59,580 bases of DNA from Alicyclobacillus mali NBRC 102425 (lineage in GTDB: Bacteria > Bacillota > Bacilli > Alicyclobacillales > Alicyclobacillaceae), in NCBI RefSeq assembly GCF_001570745.1, contig NZ_BCSG01000029.1, positions 1 through 59,580 on the forward strand, written 5' to 3'. The notes under the pieces are model-generated. The model did no database searches, had not been told where the DNA came from, and saw only the letters and a program-made list of their open reading frames with translations. Shown piece by piece: positions 1 to 8,082 of the stretch (the stretch's first letter is position 1; each line of letters begins with the position of its first letter). Both the position numbers and the translations under genes were made by a program.

Positions 1-81
1 ACGACCGAATCTCCCATATTCGCGGCTCTGCCGATGTTGTATGATAGACATGCGCTGTGGCCAGGTCCGGGAGGTTGAAAT

Positions 82-1347
82 GTGAGTCAACAGACGTTGC
101 GATATGACGTGGTGGTGGTCGGCGGCGGGAGCGCTGGCGTGGCCGCTGCGGTAGGGGCGGCAAACGTTGGAGCAAAGACGCTCATCGTGGAGCGCAATCC
201 GTATTTTGGCGGGGCGGCGACGCATGCCTCCGTCCTGACCATCTGCGGTTTATTCGCGCAGCGGGAGCCGCTCGAGGCCGTCGTCGGCGGCGTGGGCCAG
301 CGGCTGCTTGAGAAGCTGGACGAGATCGGAAGGTACTATGGCCCACTCCGAAACCCGGGTTCAGGCAATGTGATTGTTCCGCTGGACGCAGAGGGAACCA
401 AGTTTGCCCTCGATCAACTGATCCTCCAAGCCGGCGTCGATGCGAGACTGCACACGACGGTCATCGGCTGTGATGTGGAGCGCGAGCGCATCCGGGCCAT
501 TCACTGTTTCCATCACGGCGGCGTGTTCTCCATCGAAGCCGCCTCGTTCGTCGACGCGAGCGGCGAGGCGGATCTCGCCTTCATGAGCGGCAACGGCGTC
601 CGCTACGGCGACGAAGAAGGCCGCGTGCAGGCGGGAACGTTGGTGATGCAGTTCGGCGGCGTATCCCCGGAGGTGCAGCTTCACCGTCACCAGTTCACGG
701 CCGCCGTGTGGCAGGCCAAACGGCAGGGAGACACCGTGCTCACCAAGGACCGAGGCATGGTGGTGCGGCTGCCGGGATCGCAACACGTGCTCGCACTTTT
801 CGCAGACGAGGCAGTCAACGGGCTGGATAGCGCCAGCCTCACACAGGCTGAGATGTCGGCGCGGCAGCAGGCGTGGGCGTACCTCGAAGCGTTCCGCCAA
901 CATGTTCCAGGTTTCAAAGACGCGTACCTCGTAGCAACCGGGCCCAGCATCGGCGTTCGCGAGACGCGCCACATTGATGGAGAGTATCGGCTTTCAGGGG
1001 AAGAAGTCCTGAACGCGGCCACGTTTCCGGACGCCATCGCGCGAGGCGGGTGGCCCGTCGAGGTGCACCAGCCAGGCGAACCGCCGCGCTATCAACACAT
1101 CCTGGATCGCGCGTACTACGAGATCCCACTCCGGTCGTTGAAGGCGCGCGATCGCGCCAATCTTTGGTGCGCTGGTCGCGTGATCGACTGCGATCCGACG
1201 GCCTTCGCGTCGGCGCGCGTCATGGGAACCGCACTCGCCACGGGTCATGCTGCTGGCGTCGCCGCCGCGCTTCAGGCGTCGTACGGTGAAGCGCCATCGT
1301 CCGCGGCTGTGCGCGAAGAGTTGCAGCGGCAAGGCGCGATTGTATAA
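82..1347 (+). CDS. FAD-dependent oxidoreductase
   Basis: A 421-residue flavoprotein. The N-terminus has a Rossmann dinucleotide fold: a hydrophobic strand, GGGSAG (about residues 14-19), then an acidic strand end (VERN). The C-terminus has a second FAD contact region (CAGRVIDCDPTAFASARVMG), typical of the broad FAD-dependent oxidoreductase family (PF12831-like). The substrate cannot be read from sequence. GTG start chosen because GGGAGG lies 7 bases upstream and an overlapping ATG runs straight into a stop. It is convergent with the NRAMP gene, with a shared hairpin between them. Confidence 0.8.
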   Translation: MSQQTLRYDVVVVGGGSAGVAAAVGAANVGAKTLIVERNPYFGGAATHASVLTICGLFAQREPLEAVVGGVGQRLLEKLDEIGRYYGPLRNPGSGNVIVPLDAEGTKFALDQLILQAGVDARLHTTVIGCDVERERIRAIHCFHHGGVFSIEAASFVDASGEADLAFMSGNGVRYGDEEGRVQAGTLVMQFGGVSPEVQLHRHQFTAAVWQAKRQGDTVLTKDRGMVVRLPGSQHVLALFADEAVNGLDSASLTQAEMSARQQAWAYLEAFRQHVPGFKDAYLVATGPSIGVRETRHIDGEYRLSGEEVLNAATFPDAIARGGWPVEVHQPGEPPRYQHILDRAYYEIPLRSLKARDRANLWCAGRVIDCDPTAFASARVMGTALATGHAAGVAAALQASYGEAPSSAAVREELQRQGAIV

Positions 1348-1366
1348 TCCACGCCAAATGGGCGAA

Positions 1367-1400
1367 GGGCCTGCGCCGTCAGACGACGATCTGCAGGCCC
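1367..1400. terminator. Hairpin between convergent genes
   Basis: An 8-bp perfect stem (GGGCCTGC with GCAGGCCC) and an 18-base loop lie at the junction of the FAD oxidoreductase and NRAMP genes, overlapping the transporter's last codons. No T-tract follows on either strand, so a role as a bidirectional terminator is inference. Confidence 0.4.
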
Positions 1401-2638
1401 ATATATACGCCAAACGCCATTACGATGAAAGAGAGCCCAGTCACCACCCACCGGTACGCCCCGCGCATTCGATACTCGGGCGGAAGTGCGCGGCGCTCCA
1501 GCAGCAGCAGGAAACCGAGGACGATGGGCAGCAGGAGCGAGTTCATGACCTCGGTGTCGACCGAGAGCGTGATGAGATTCAGGCCGCTGAACACGAGGAG
1601 CGCCCCGCCGATGTGTGCCAAGCTGTACACGGTGTAGAACGCCTTCGCGTCCTTCCAACGGGTGTTCAGGCTATGGCGAATGCCCGTGACTTCGCCGATG
1701 CCCCACGCGCCCGCGAGTGACACGACAAGGGCCGCTACGAAGCTCGCACCGAGCATCCCAAGGCCAAAGATGACCTTGGCGGCGGCTGCACCGAGAAACG
1801 GCGTCAGGCCCTGCGCGATATCTCCCACCGTCTCGAGCGGCGCGTTGGGCCGCGTGCGACCCACGGTCGCCGCAATCATGATCACCACCGCGATCATGAT
1901 CACTTGCGTCAGAATGGACCCGAGGAAGGTGTCCCAGCGGGCAAATCGAAGGTCGCGCAAGGTGAGCTTGCGATCCACCACCGCCGACTGCTGGTAGAAG
2001 ATCATCCAGGGCATGATGACCGCGCCGACATTTGCCGCAAGCAAGTACACGTAGCTCGGATGATTGAGCGGTACCGTGGCGAGCCCCTGCACAAGCTGAT
2101 GCCACGACGGATGCGCAAGCAGCGCACCTGGCACCAGGGCGAGTTCAAACAACCCCATGGCGATCCCGATCCGCTCCACGCGCTTGTAGCTCCCCGTCAG
2201 GGCCAAGGCAATCAAGAGAATCGTCGCTATCGAAACCGTGTAGTACGGCGAGATGCCAAACAACGCTCCCACGCCAGCGATGCCGGCAAATTCCGTCACC
2301 AGTGCTCCGATGGCTGACAAGAACAGTGTGGAAACGGACAGCCACGCCCATCCACGGCCAAAGTGACGGCGGATTAATTGTCCATGGCCCTGACCTGTCA
2401 CGAGGCCAAGGCGCACTGTGATTTCCTGTACCAAATAGACAATCGGAATGAGGACCAGTTGAGGCAACACCATCGCATAACCCCAGACCGCCCCGGATTG
2501 CGCTGCCGTGATAATGCACCCCGCGTCGGTGTTGGCCAGCATCACAATGACACCTGGCCCCACCGTCGACAGAAGCCGCCACCAAACGCCTCGCGCTGTC
2601 CGAGGCGCCTCCGCCTGCATCACGTCCGTTTGTCCCAT
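1379..2638 (-). CDS. NRAMP-family divalent metal transporter
   Basis: A 419-residue polytopic membrane protein of the NRAMP family (proton-coupled Mn2+/Fe2+ uptake in classical members). The TM1 metal-site motif, usually DPGN, reads TDAGC (residues 37-41). The TM6 motif keeps the Met-Pro pair (M209-P210) but continues WMIFYQQ instead of H-N-L-Y-L-H. It therefore belongs to a divergent branch and its ion selectivity is uncertain; some NRAMP-related proteins carry Mg2+. Start at the third in-frame ATG because AGAGGA is 9 bases upstream. The upstream region has a DtxR/MntR-like box over the -10, which supports metal-dependent control. Confidence 0.85.
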   Translation of the reverse strand: MGQTDVMQAEAPRTARGVWWRLLSTVGPGVIVMLANTDAGCIITAAQSGAVWGYAMVLPQLVLIPIVYLVQEITVRLGLVTGQGHGQLIRRHFGRGWAWLSVSTLFLSAIGALVTEFAGIAGVGALFGISPYYTVSIATILLIALALTGSYKRVERIGIAMGLFELALVPGALLAHPSWHQLVQGLATVPLNHPSYVYLLAANVGAVIMPWMIFYQQSAVVDRKLTLRDLRFARWDTFLGSILTQVIMIAVVIMIAATVGRTRPNAPLETVGDIAQGLTPFLGAAAAKVIFGLGMLGASFVAALVVSLAGAWGIGEVTGIRHSLNTRWKDAKAFYTVYSLAHIGGALLVFSGLNLITLSVDTEVMNSLLLPIVLGFLLLLERRALPPEYRMRGAYRWVVTGLSFIVMAFGVYMGLQIVV

Positions 2639-2718
2639 CAGGTCCATTCCTCTCGTTGCAAACACCATCTGGCCGCGGGTAGGATATGGGATAGACGGAG
2701 TTTGCCCAATCTCTTTTC

Positions 2719-2737
2719 TATCGTTAGTCTAACCTAA
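2719..2737 (-). promoter_or_regulatory. DtxR/MntR-like operator
   Basis: On the minus strand the 19 bases read TTAGGTTAGACTAACGATA. This matches the DtxR/IdeR consensus (TTAGGTTAGSCTAACCTAA) at 15 of 19 positions, with a perfect GTTAG-A-CTAAC core. It covers the proposed -10 of the NRAMP gene, as expected for occlusion by a metal-loaded DtxR-family repressor such as MntR. The regulator itself is not in the window. Confidence 0.6.
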
Positions 2738-2755
2738 CACGAAACTTGATTGCAA
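2726..2755 (-). promoter_or_regulatory. Promoter of the NRAMP gene
   Basis: TTGCAA (2755-2750), 18-base spacer, TAGACT (2731-2726), minus strand. The -10 lies inside the DtxR-like palindrome. On the opposite strand a weaker TTGCCC-17-TAGTCT (2702-2730) could drive csaA, so both divergent promoters may share the operator. Confidence 0.45.
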
Positions 2756-2784
2756 CGGTCAACATTCGCTGGAGGGGTGCAGAA

Positions 2785-3117
2785 ATGGCACAGATGGACG
2801 ACTTTCAAAAACTCGACATACGTATTGGGACGGTCGTTCGAGCGGAACCGTTTCCTGAGGCGCGGAAACCGGCCATCAAACTGTGGATTGATTTTGGAGC
2901 GGATCTTGGAGTGCGTTCCTCCAGTGCGCAGATCACGCGGCGATACACGCCGGAACAGCTCGTTGGACGACAAGTCGTAGCGGTCACAAACTTTCCACCG
3001 CGTCGCATCGCCGGCTTCTCGTCCGAGGTGCTCGTTCTGGGGGCATTGCCCGAAGAAGGAGATGTTGTGCTTCTGAAACCGGATGTGCCGGTGCCGAACG
3101 GCACGCCTATCGGATGA
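2785..3117 (+). CDS. csaA: CsaA-like tRNA-binding-domain protein
   Basis: A 110-residue single-domain protein with the OB-fold seen in CsaA and the C-terminus of methionyl-tRNA synthetase: DIRIGTVVRAEPF near the N-terminus, SSAQIT in the middle, and AVTNFPPRRIAGFSSEVLVLG. Length equals the usual CsaA length. Bacillus CsaA binds tRNA-like substrates and has export-chaperone activity. ATG at 2785 chosen because GGAGGGG is close upstream; the frame is open 13 codons further up without an SD. It is divergent from the NRAMP gene and convergent with the lipase gene. Confidence 0.9.
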   Translation: MAQMDDFQKLDIRIGTVVRAEPFPEARKPAIKLWIDFGADLGVRSSSAQITRRYTPEQLVGRQVVAVTNFPPRRIAGFSSEVLVLGALPEEGDVVLLKPDVPVPNGTPIG

Positions 3118-3126
3118 AGGACATTC

Positions 3127-4083
3127 TCATGCCCGTCCGGAGCCGACGGCGGTCGACTCGACGCCGTCGGCATACGGATAAAAGTAATGGTAAAACTCGT
3201 ACATCTGATGTTTGTCATAGACGGACGCATCCGGATTCGGATTCGGAACGTCGATGACGCTGCCCAGCGACGATCCATATCGGCTGAACACGTCTCCGTC
3301 GAAATGGTAATCCTTCACGAGCACGGATGGAGACGTGATGGACTGAAAGCCTGTGCCGATGGAGTTAAATACGACCACGCCAGAGATGACCCACGGACCA
3401 GGGGCGTTTCGCTCGTCGAGATACACGGACTGCGCGAGCCATCCTCCCATCGAATGGCCCGTTAGAACCGCGTGAATCGATGCCCCATGAACATTCGCCG
3501 ATGCCTGGGTGCACGCCCGTTCGAAAAACGATTTCGCGGGTCCCAATTGGTCGATCATGTTGGGTACGCTCAGATAAATGCCCGCATCCGCGACCAGGTC
3601 CATCACGTTGTTGGTGGTGCCCCGGTAGGAGATGACGACGTCGCTTCCCTTCTGGTACGCGACAGCGTAAAAGCCTGCCTCCGCCTCCTGGTTGTCCACG
3701 GCGAGGACTCGCCACCCTTGCAAATCGGAAAAGAACTCCTTGACGGCCTGCGCGTACGGCACATGCCAATCCATACTGTCCACGCGATCAATTTCTGCAA
3801 GGAGGGCCTGCGGACCACGGTGAACCATGGCTTCCCGCTCCAATTGTCCGAATGATGCGCCCACTTCGCTCGCCCAATTGATGTAGGACATATCCGTCAT
3901 CTTCATCAACACGCCGTCGTAGATGCCGTCCGTGACGTCGGAGTTCTCAGATGCCGACGCCGTCGGCTTCGATACAGGCGCGCGGACAATCGCATTCACG
4001 GTCAGAAATCGGAAGGGCACGACGAGCATCGCGGACGCGGCCGTAAAGGCGAAGAATCGCTTCCAAAAAGACGGCGAACGCAT
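3127..4083 (-). CDS. Secreted lipase-like alpha/beta hydrolase
   Basis: A 318-residue protein with a basic-hydrophobic N-terminus (residues 1-33, RSPSFWKRFFAFTAASAML) acting as a signal peptide or anchor. The nucleophile elbow GHSMGG puts the serine at about residue 211, and ISYRGTTNN lies upstream as in class-3 lipases. Asp and His candidates follow in DVFSRYG and DKHQMYEFYHYF. It probably hydrolyses esters or lipids outside the cell; the substrate is unknown. Start chosen because GGGAGGAGG lies just upstream; the open frame extends 40 codons further without an SD. An extended -10 promoter lies immediately upstream. Confidence 0.8.
   Translation of the reverse strand: MRSPSFWKRFFAFTAASAMLVVPFRFLTVNAIVRAPVSKPTASASENSDVTDGIYDGVLMKMTDMSYINWASEVGASFGQLEREAMVHRGPQALLAEIDRVDSMDWHVPYAQAVKEFFSDLQGWRVLAVDNQEAEAGFYAVAYQKGSDVVISYRGTTNNVMDLVADAGIYLSVPNMIDQLGPAKSFFERACTQASANVHGASIHAVLTGHSMGGWLAQSVYLDERNAPGPWVISGVVVFNSIGTGFQSITSPSVLVKDYHFDGDVFSRYGSSLGSVIDVPNPNPDASVYDKHQMYEFYHYFYPYADGVESTAVGSGRA
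3142..3171. terminator. 10-bp hairpin inside lipase 3' end
   Basis: Perfect 10-bp stem (GCCGACGGCG with CGCCGTCGGC) and 10-base loop, 24 bases after the csaA stop and inside the last codons of the convergent lipase gene. No T-tract follows. It may end csaA transcription or protect the mRNA end; this is inference. Confidence 0.35.
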
Positions 4084-4115
4084 TCGCTGCGCCTCCTCCC
4101 TTCTCTGACGCCTGC

Positions 4116-4124
4116 AGTATATCA
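4116..4124 (-). promoter_or_regulatory. Extended -10 promoter of lipase gene
   Basis: TGATATACT on the minus strand (TG, one base, TATACT), about 33 bases upstream of the lipase ATG. There is no good -35, typical of extended -10 promoters. Confidence 0.5.
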
Positions 4125-4197
4125 TACCCGTCCTGCATAAAGGCTGTATCTTGCGCGCAAATCCCCTATATATTTGTTGCCACGATTCGACTCGGAC

Positions 4198-4239
4198 AAA
4201 CAAGAGGCGGTCGCGCCTTGAATCGGCCGCTCCCGCCTC
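4198..4239 (-). terminator. Possible terminator of zinc-finger gene
   Basis: GAGGCGG and CCGCCTC form a 7-bp stem with a 22-base loop, followed on the minus strand by TTGTTTG. It lies 33 bases after the stop of the small zinc-finger gene. The loop is long and the T-tract broken, so the call is moderate. Confidence 0.4.
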
Positions 4240-4271
4240 GCATTCCCATTTCGCTCTGTCACGAATTGCAT

Positions 4272-4511
4272 CTATAGGTGAAACTTACGCGATTTCGATA
4301 AAAGCCGATCGGTCAACAGCTGTGAATTCAAAAAGTCCCGCGGACTAATGGTCGGCGTTTGAATGGCATGATTGGAAGCGAACGTGAGAAATAACCGCTT
4401 TGGCTTGCCGTATTTCTCGATCACGCTCGCCTTCGTCATGCCGTGGCGCGTCATGCAATGCACGGACGTCAGTTCCTGCAACAGTTCGTTGCAGATCGGA
4501 CAGGTGACCAC
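4272..4511 (-). CDS. Small C2H2 zinc-finger protein, Ros/MucR-like
   Basis: A 79-residue protein. Residues 4-23 fit C-X2-C-X10-H-X4-H (CPIC at 4-7, H18, H23), followed by HGMTKASVIEKYG. This resembles the zinc finger and HGMT-EYRxKFG tail of bacterial Ros/MucR DNA-binding proteins. The C-terminal 35 residues are basic and polar with no motif I recognise. GTG start with AAAGGGG 8 bases upstream. Function is unknown; a small DNA- or RNA-binding regulator is a reasonable guess. It is monocistronic, with about 170 bases of non-coding DNA up to murF holding an A/T-rich stretch (TAAAATAAAA) that may include its promoter. Confidence 0.65.
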   Translation of the reverse strand: MVTCPICNELLQELTSVHCMTRHGMTKASVIEKYGKPKRLFLTFASNHAIQTPTISPRDFLNSQLLTDRLLSKSRKFHL

Positions 4512-4682
4512 GTGGCATTCCCCTTTCGCCGCCTAGCCGAGTTTCCGTTGCGACAGATGAGATCCCGCGGTGCGATTTACGAAGGTGCGATAGTTTTATT
4601 TTACTCGAAAATACTGACGAAGCTAGGCAAATCAGCGTAAAAATCTCGTAACGGCTCGGCGGCGAGGCGGGGATCCATCGGA

Positions 4683-6050
4683 TCACCCGCCCGCGAGGAC
4701 GTCCACGGCTCGATCCAGTTGAATGCCACGGGAAGCTTTGACGAGCACCACATCGCCCGCTTGGAGATAAGACCGAAGTGAGGCCAGGAGCTCATCCAAG
4801 TGACTGAAGTGGCGCACGTCTGGCACACCCGCCTCTTCGGCGGTACTTGCTATCTCTGAAGCCAGTTGACCCACGCAGAACAGGCGATCCACGCCGGCCG
4901 TGGCCGCCCGGCGCCCCACCTCCCGGTGGGCCTCAACCGACAACGCACCGAGTTCCAGCATGTCGCCGAGCACCGCCACTCGGTGTCCGCGCGGGGCGAT
5001 GCGCTCCAGGACCTCCAGACTCGCAGCGACGGAAGAAGGACTTGCGTTGTATGCGTCGTCGATCACCGTCAGTTCGCCAGCGTTCACCAGGCGCAGGCGG
5101 CCTCGCTGCGCTTCCACGCGGCTCAGGCCCGCCTGAATGTCTTCGAAAGAGATTCCGAGCGCATGCCCGACCGAGACAGCGGCGAGTGCGTTCATGACAT
5201 TGTGCTGGCCCAAGAGGCGAATGCGCAGCGCCGCGGATCCCTGTGGAGTGTCGACGTGGAACGACATGCCTTCCTGCGACCACGCTACCGACGTCGCGCG
5301 GATGTCACACCCGTCGCTCATCCCATACCACAGGATCCGCGCGGCCGTTCGATGCTGCAGCCGCCGAAGCCAGGGATCATCTCCATTGAGAATCGCTAGC
5401 CCGCTTGTCGGCAAGCTTGCGATAAGTTCGGTCTTCGCCATGGCGATGTTCTCTTGGCTTCCCAGCAATTCGATGTGGTTGTAGCCGATGTGGGTGATGA
5501 CGCCGATGTTCGGGTGCGCGATGGAGCATAGCTCCTCAATTTGTCCCAAACCTCGCATCCCCATCTCAAGAACCATGGCACGATGCGAGGCATCCCGCTG
5601 TAGAATGGTGAGGGGTAAGCCCAATTCGTTGTTTTGATTCGCCGCGGTGTACACGCAGGGCCCCAGAGCGCCGAGGACGGCCGCAACCATCTCCTTGGTG
5701 GTCGTCTTGCCGTTCGACCCGGTGATTCCCACCACGGGACCGTCAAATTGGTCGCGCTCCCATCGGGCGAGAGCCTGCACGGCCTCCAGGGCGTTGTGTA
5801 CCCGAACGCACGGCCCAAGCGCCGTCTTGACGTCGTTGGTGACGACGGCTACACTGGCTCCGCGGCGAAACGCTTCATCGACAAACTGATGTCCGTCGGC
5901 GCGCTGCCCCACAAACGCGACGAACGCGTGGCCCGGCTGAACGTGTCGATGATCAATGGCCACGCCCGTGACGGTGACGTCAGGGGCTTCGTCCACCAGG
6001 GGGATGCCGCCCACCGCGCGCACGAAGTTCGCAAACGACATGGGTGTCAT
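4683..6050 (-). CDS. murF: UDP-MurNAc-tripeptide--D-Ala-D-Ala ligase MurF
   Basis: A 455-residue Mur ligase that adds D-Ala-D-Ala to UDP-MurNAc-tripeptide in the cytoplasm, the last soluble step of peptidoglycan precursor synthesis. It has an N-terminal UDP-binding domain (DHRHVQPGHAFVAFVGQRADGHQF), the ATP P-loop GITGSNGKTTTKE (about 108-120), NNELGLPLTIL, and the C-terminal YNASPSSVAASL and VLGDMLELG motifs typical of MurF. Start at 6050 with AAAGGA upstream; the frame is open further into the ddl side. It is divergent from ddl with only 49 bases between starts, unlike the usual ddl-murF tandem. Confidence 0.95.
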   Translation of the reverse strand: MTPMSFANFVRAVGGIPLVDEAPDVTVTGVAIDHRHVQPGHAFVAFVGQRADGHQFVDEAFRRGASVAVVTNDVKTALGPCVRVHNALEAVQALARWERDQFDGPVVGITGSNGKTTTKEMVAAVLGALGPCVYTAANQNNELGLPLTILQRDASHRAMVLEMGMRGLGQIEELCSIAHPNIGVITHIGYNHIELLGSQENIAMAKTELIASLPTSGLAILNGDDPWLRRLQHRTAARILWYGMSDGCDIRATSVAWSQEGMSFHVDTPQGSAALRIRLLGQHNVMNALAAVSVGHALGISFEDIQAGLSRVEAQRGRLRLVNAGELTVIDDAYNASPSSVAASLEVLERIAPRGHRVAVLGDMLELGALSVEAHREVGRRAATAGVDRLFCVGQLASEIASTAEEAGVPDVRHFSHLDELLASLRSYLQAGDVVLVKASRGIQLDRAVDVLAGG

Positions 6051-6099
6051 ATGGGTCCTTTCCCCTCTACGCACGTTTTTGAAAAGGAGATGTGTGTCT

Positions 6100-7251
6100 G
6101 TGTCCACTCGAAAGCTGAGGATCGGCGTCATCTTTGGTGGAAAATCCGGCGAACACGAAGTGTCTCTCCAGTCAGCCAGGTCGGTGATGGATGCGCTTGA
6201 TCCTCTCCACTATACCACGATACCGATTGGGATTTCGAAGGACGGGCGTTGGCACGTCGGCAAAGGCGCGTGGAAGGCGCTCGAGGCGAAGCAACCTGCC
6301 GCATTGCCGAGCAAAAGCGCCGAGAGCACACCTTCTTCCGCGAAACGGTTCATCAACTCACAAATTCAAGGGTTGTCTCCCGTCGAAGCCAAGCGCTCGC
6401 CCGATTGGTTGCCTCCGGCGCTCGTGAACGAAGTCGACGTTGTCTTTCCGGTGCTCCACGGGACCTTCGGCGAAGACGGCACCATTCAGGGCCTGCTGGA
6501 GATGGCGGGTGTCCCCTACGTGGGAGCTGGCGTGCTTGCATCGGCCTTGGGCATGGATAAAGTCGCGATGAAACAGTTGTTTTCGGCGGTCGGCATCCCG
6601 CAGGCGCGTTGGGTGGGATTCACACGCGCTTCCTGGTCACAGGATGAAGGGCGGATTGTGCGAGAGATTGAGGAACAACTCGGGTACCCGTGTTTTGTCA
6701 AGCCAGCCAATCTCGGTTCAAGCGTCGGAATCTCCAAAGCGCGAAACCAGCGCGAACTGATCGAAGCCGTGCGCCTCGCTCTGTCCTATGACCGGCGCGT
6801 GATCGTCGAAGAGGCCATTGACGCCCGCGAAATTGAAATTGGCGTCCTCGGCAATGACGCTCCGATTGCATCGGTGGCTGGCGAGATCGTTCCAAAGCAC
6901 GAATTTTACGATTACGAAGCGAAATACAAAGATGGCGGTGCGGAACTGCGCATCCCCGCAGACCTCTCGCCTGAAGAGCGAAAGGCCGTGGAATCGTACG
7001 CCATCCGGGCTTTCCAGGCCATCGACTGCGCGGGACTCGCCCGGGTGGACTTTTTCCTGGAGCGAGGAACCGGCCGCGTGCTGGTCAACGAGATCAACAC
7101 GATGCCTGGTTTCACGCGTTTCAGCATGTATCCGAAACTCTGGGAGGCCTCTGGCTTGGCCTATGATAAGCTGCTTGACCGGCTCATTGAGTTGGCGCTC
7201 GAGCGGCACGCGGAACGCAGTCAGCTTCTGCGGTCATACGACAAGGCGTAA
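6100..7251 (+). CDS. ddl: D-alanine--D-alanine ligase
   Basis: A 383-residue ATP-grasp enzyme making D-Ala-D-Ala for MurF. Seen: GVIFGGKSGEHEVSLQSA at the N-terminus, LHGTFGEDGTIQGLLE, the ATP-grasp segment CFVKPANLGSSVGISKA, and the metal/ATP site LVNEINTMPGFT near the C-terminus. Two GTG starts (6094, 6100) follow AAGGAG (6084-6089). 6100 gives 10-base spacing and is preferred; 6094 adds two residues. Its promoter must lie within or very near the murF start because the intergenic space is tiny. Confidence 0.95.
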   Translation: MSTRKLRIGVIFGGKSGEHEVSLQSARSVMDALDPLHYTTIPIGISKDGRWHVGKGAWKALEAKQPAALPSKSAESTPSSAKRFINSQIQGLSPVEAKRSPDWLPPALVNEVDVVFPVLHGTFGEDGTIQGLLEMAGVPYVGAGVLASALGMDKVAMKQLFSAVGIPQARWVGFTRASWSQDEGRIVREIEEQLGYPCFVKPANLGSSVGISKARNQRELIEAVRLALSYDRRVIVEEAIDAREIEIGVLGNDAPIASVAGEIVPKHEFYDYEAKYKDGGAELRIPADLSPEERKAVESYAIRAFQAIDCAGLARVDFFLERGTGRVLVNEINTMPGFTRFSMYPKLWEASGLAYDKLLDRLIELALERHAERSQLLRSYDKA

Positions 7252-7255
7252 AGCG

Positions 7256-7280
7256 GCGCGGCCGGTACCCCGAGCCGCGC
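7256..7280. terminator. Hairpin between ddl and dnaD
   Basis: GCGCGGC and GCCGCGC form a 7-bp stem around an 11-base loop, just after the ddl stop and before the end of convergent dnaD. No T-tract is present, so termination is inferred only from position. Confidence 0.35.
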
Positions 7281-7306
7281 GCTCCTCCGTCGAAGGGTCT
7301 CAATCG

Positions 7307-8062
7307 TCAATCGGGAAAAAGTTCATAAAAGCTCGCGTATCGCTCGTCGCGGGCGGATTCTCGGGCACCTGTGCGCGGAGGCGAGGGCCGCGATCTCGGC
7401 TTCGTCGGCCCTGCCTGTGCGTCTCCGCGCACCTGACTCTGGCGTTCTCGGTATTGCACCCGATACTGTTCGAGGTCCTGCCTCGAGCGAACATTGTTCT
7501 TTTGCCACGTGTAGAGGACGCGATCGATGTAGCGAAAGCTGTATTTGTTGGCGAGCACGCTTTCCTTCAACGCTTCCACCACGAGCCACTCGGGATAGCC
7601 GTGTTCGCCGAGCCAAGCCCTGAGCTGATCACACTCCAGGGACGAAAGCGGGCGACCAAACTCTTCCTCGAACAGGCTGACGAGGTCCTGCCCGGAAGGC
7701 TGAGGCTGGATCGTCCTCTGGCGCCCCTTCAACTTGTCCCACAGCGGCTGAAGATCGAAATAGGTCACGTGCGCCCCTTGATCGTCGTACCGCTCGCCGA
7801 TGGCGAGGAACCCCTCCGTCACGAGGCGCTCCACACATGCCATGACCTCCTTGCTCGACATGCCGCAGCGCTCGCCGAGCTCATGCGGAGACAGTTCTGT
7901 CGTCCCCTCGGTCTGTCCGCTCGCGAGGATCTGCAGGAGCACAACGAGCTCGTGCGGATGCAGGCCGAGCTGAGCGAATCGACGCAACAGTTCGCGCGGC
8001 ACGGCGACGAATGGAGCGCTGAGATAGTCACTGTTGCCGCCTTGCCGGCCCGAAGGTTCCAT
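7307..8062 (-). CDS. dnaD: DnaD-domain replication initiation protein
   Basis: A 251-residue protein homologous to Bacillus DnaD, a primosome protein that remodels DNA with DnaA, DnaB and DnaI at initiation. It has an N-terminal winged-helix half (PRELLRRFAQLGLHPHELVVLLQI, LSPHELGERCGM) and a C-terminal DnaB/DnaD domain with the YxxxIxxW-like segment YSFRYIDRVLYTWQKNNV, then a basic Arg/Pro-rich tail. ATG at 8062 is preceded by GGGGAGG at 7 bases and lies 20 bases after the asnS stop. The asnS-dnaD pairing is conserved in Bacillus; nth does not follow here. Confidence 0.9.
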   Translation of the reverse strand: MEPSGRQGGNSDYLSAPFVAVPRELLRRFAQLGLHPHELVVLLQILASGQTEGTTELSPHELGERCGMSSKEVMACVERLVTEGFLAIGERYDDQGAHVTYFDLQPLWDKLKGRQRTIQPQPSGQDLVSLFEEEFGRPLSSLECDQLRAWLGEHGYPEWLVVEALKESVLANKYSFRYIDRVLYTWQKNNVRSRQDLEQYRVQYRERQSQVRGDAQAGPTKPRSRPSPPRTGARESARDERYASFYELFPD

Positions 8063-8082
8063 TCGCTCGCCTCCCCGTGCGC

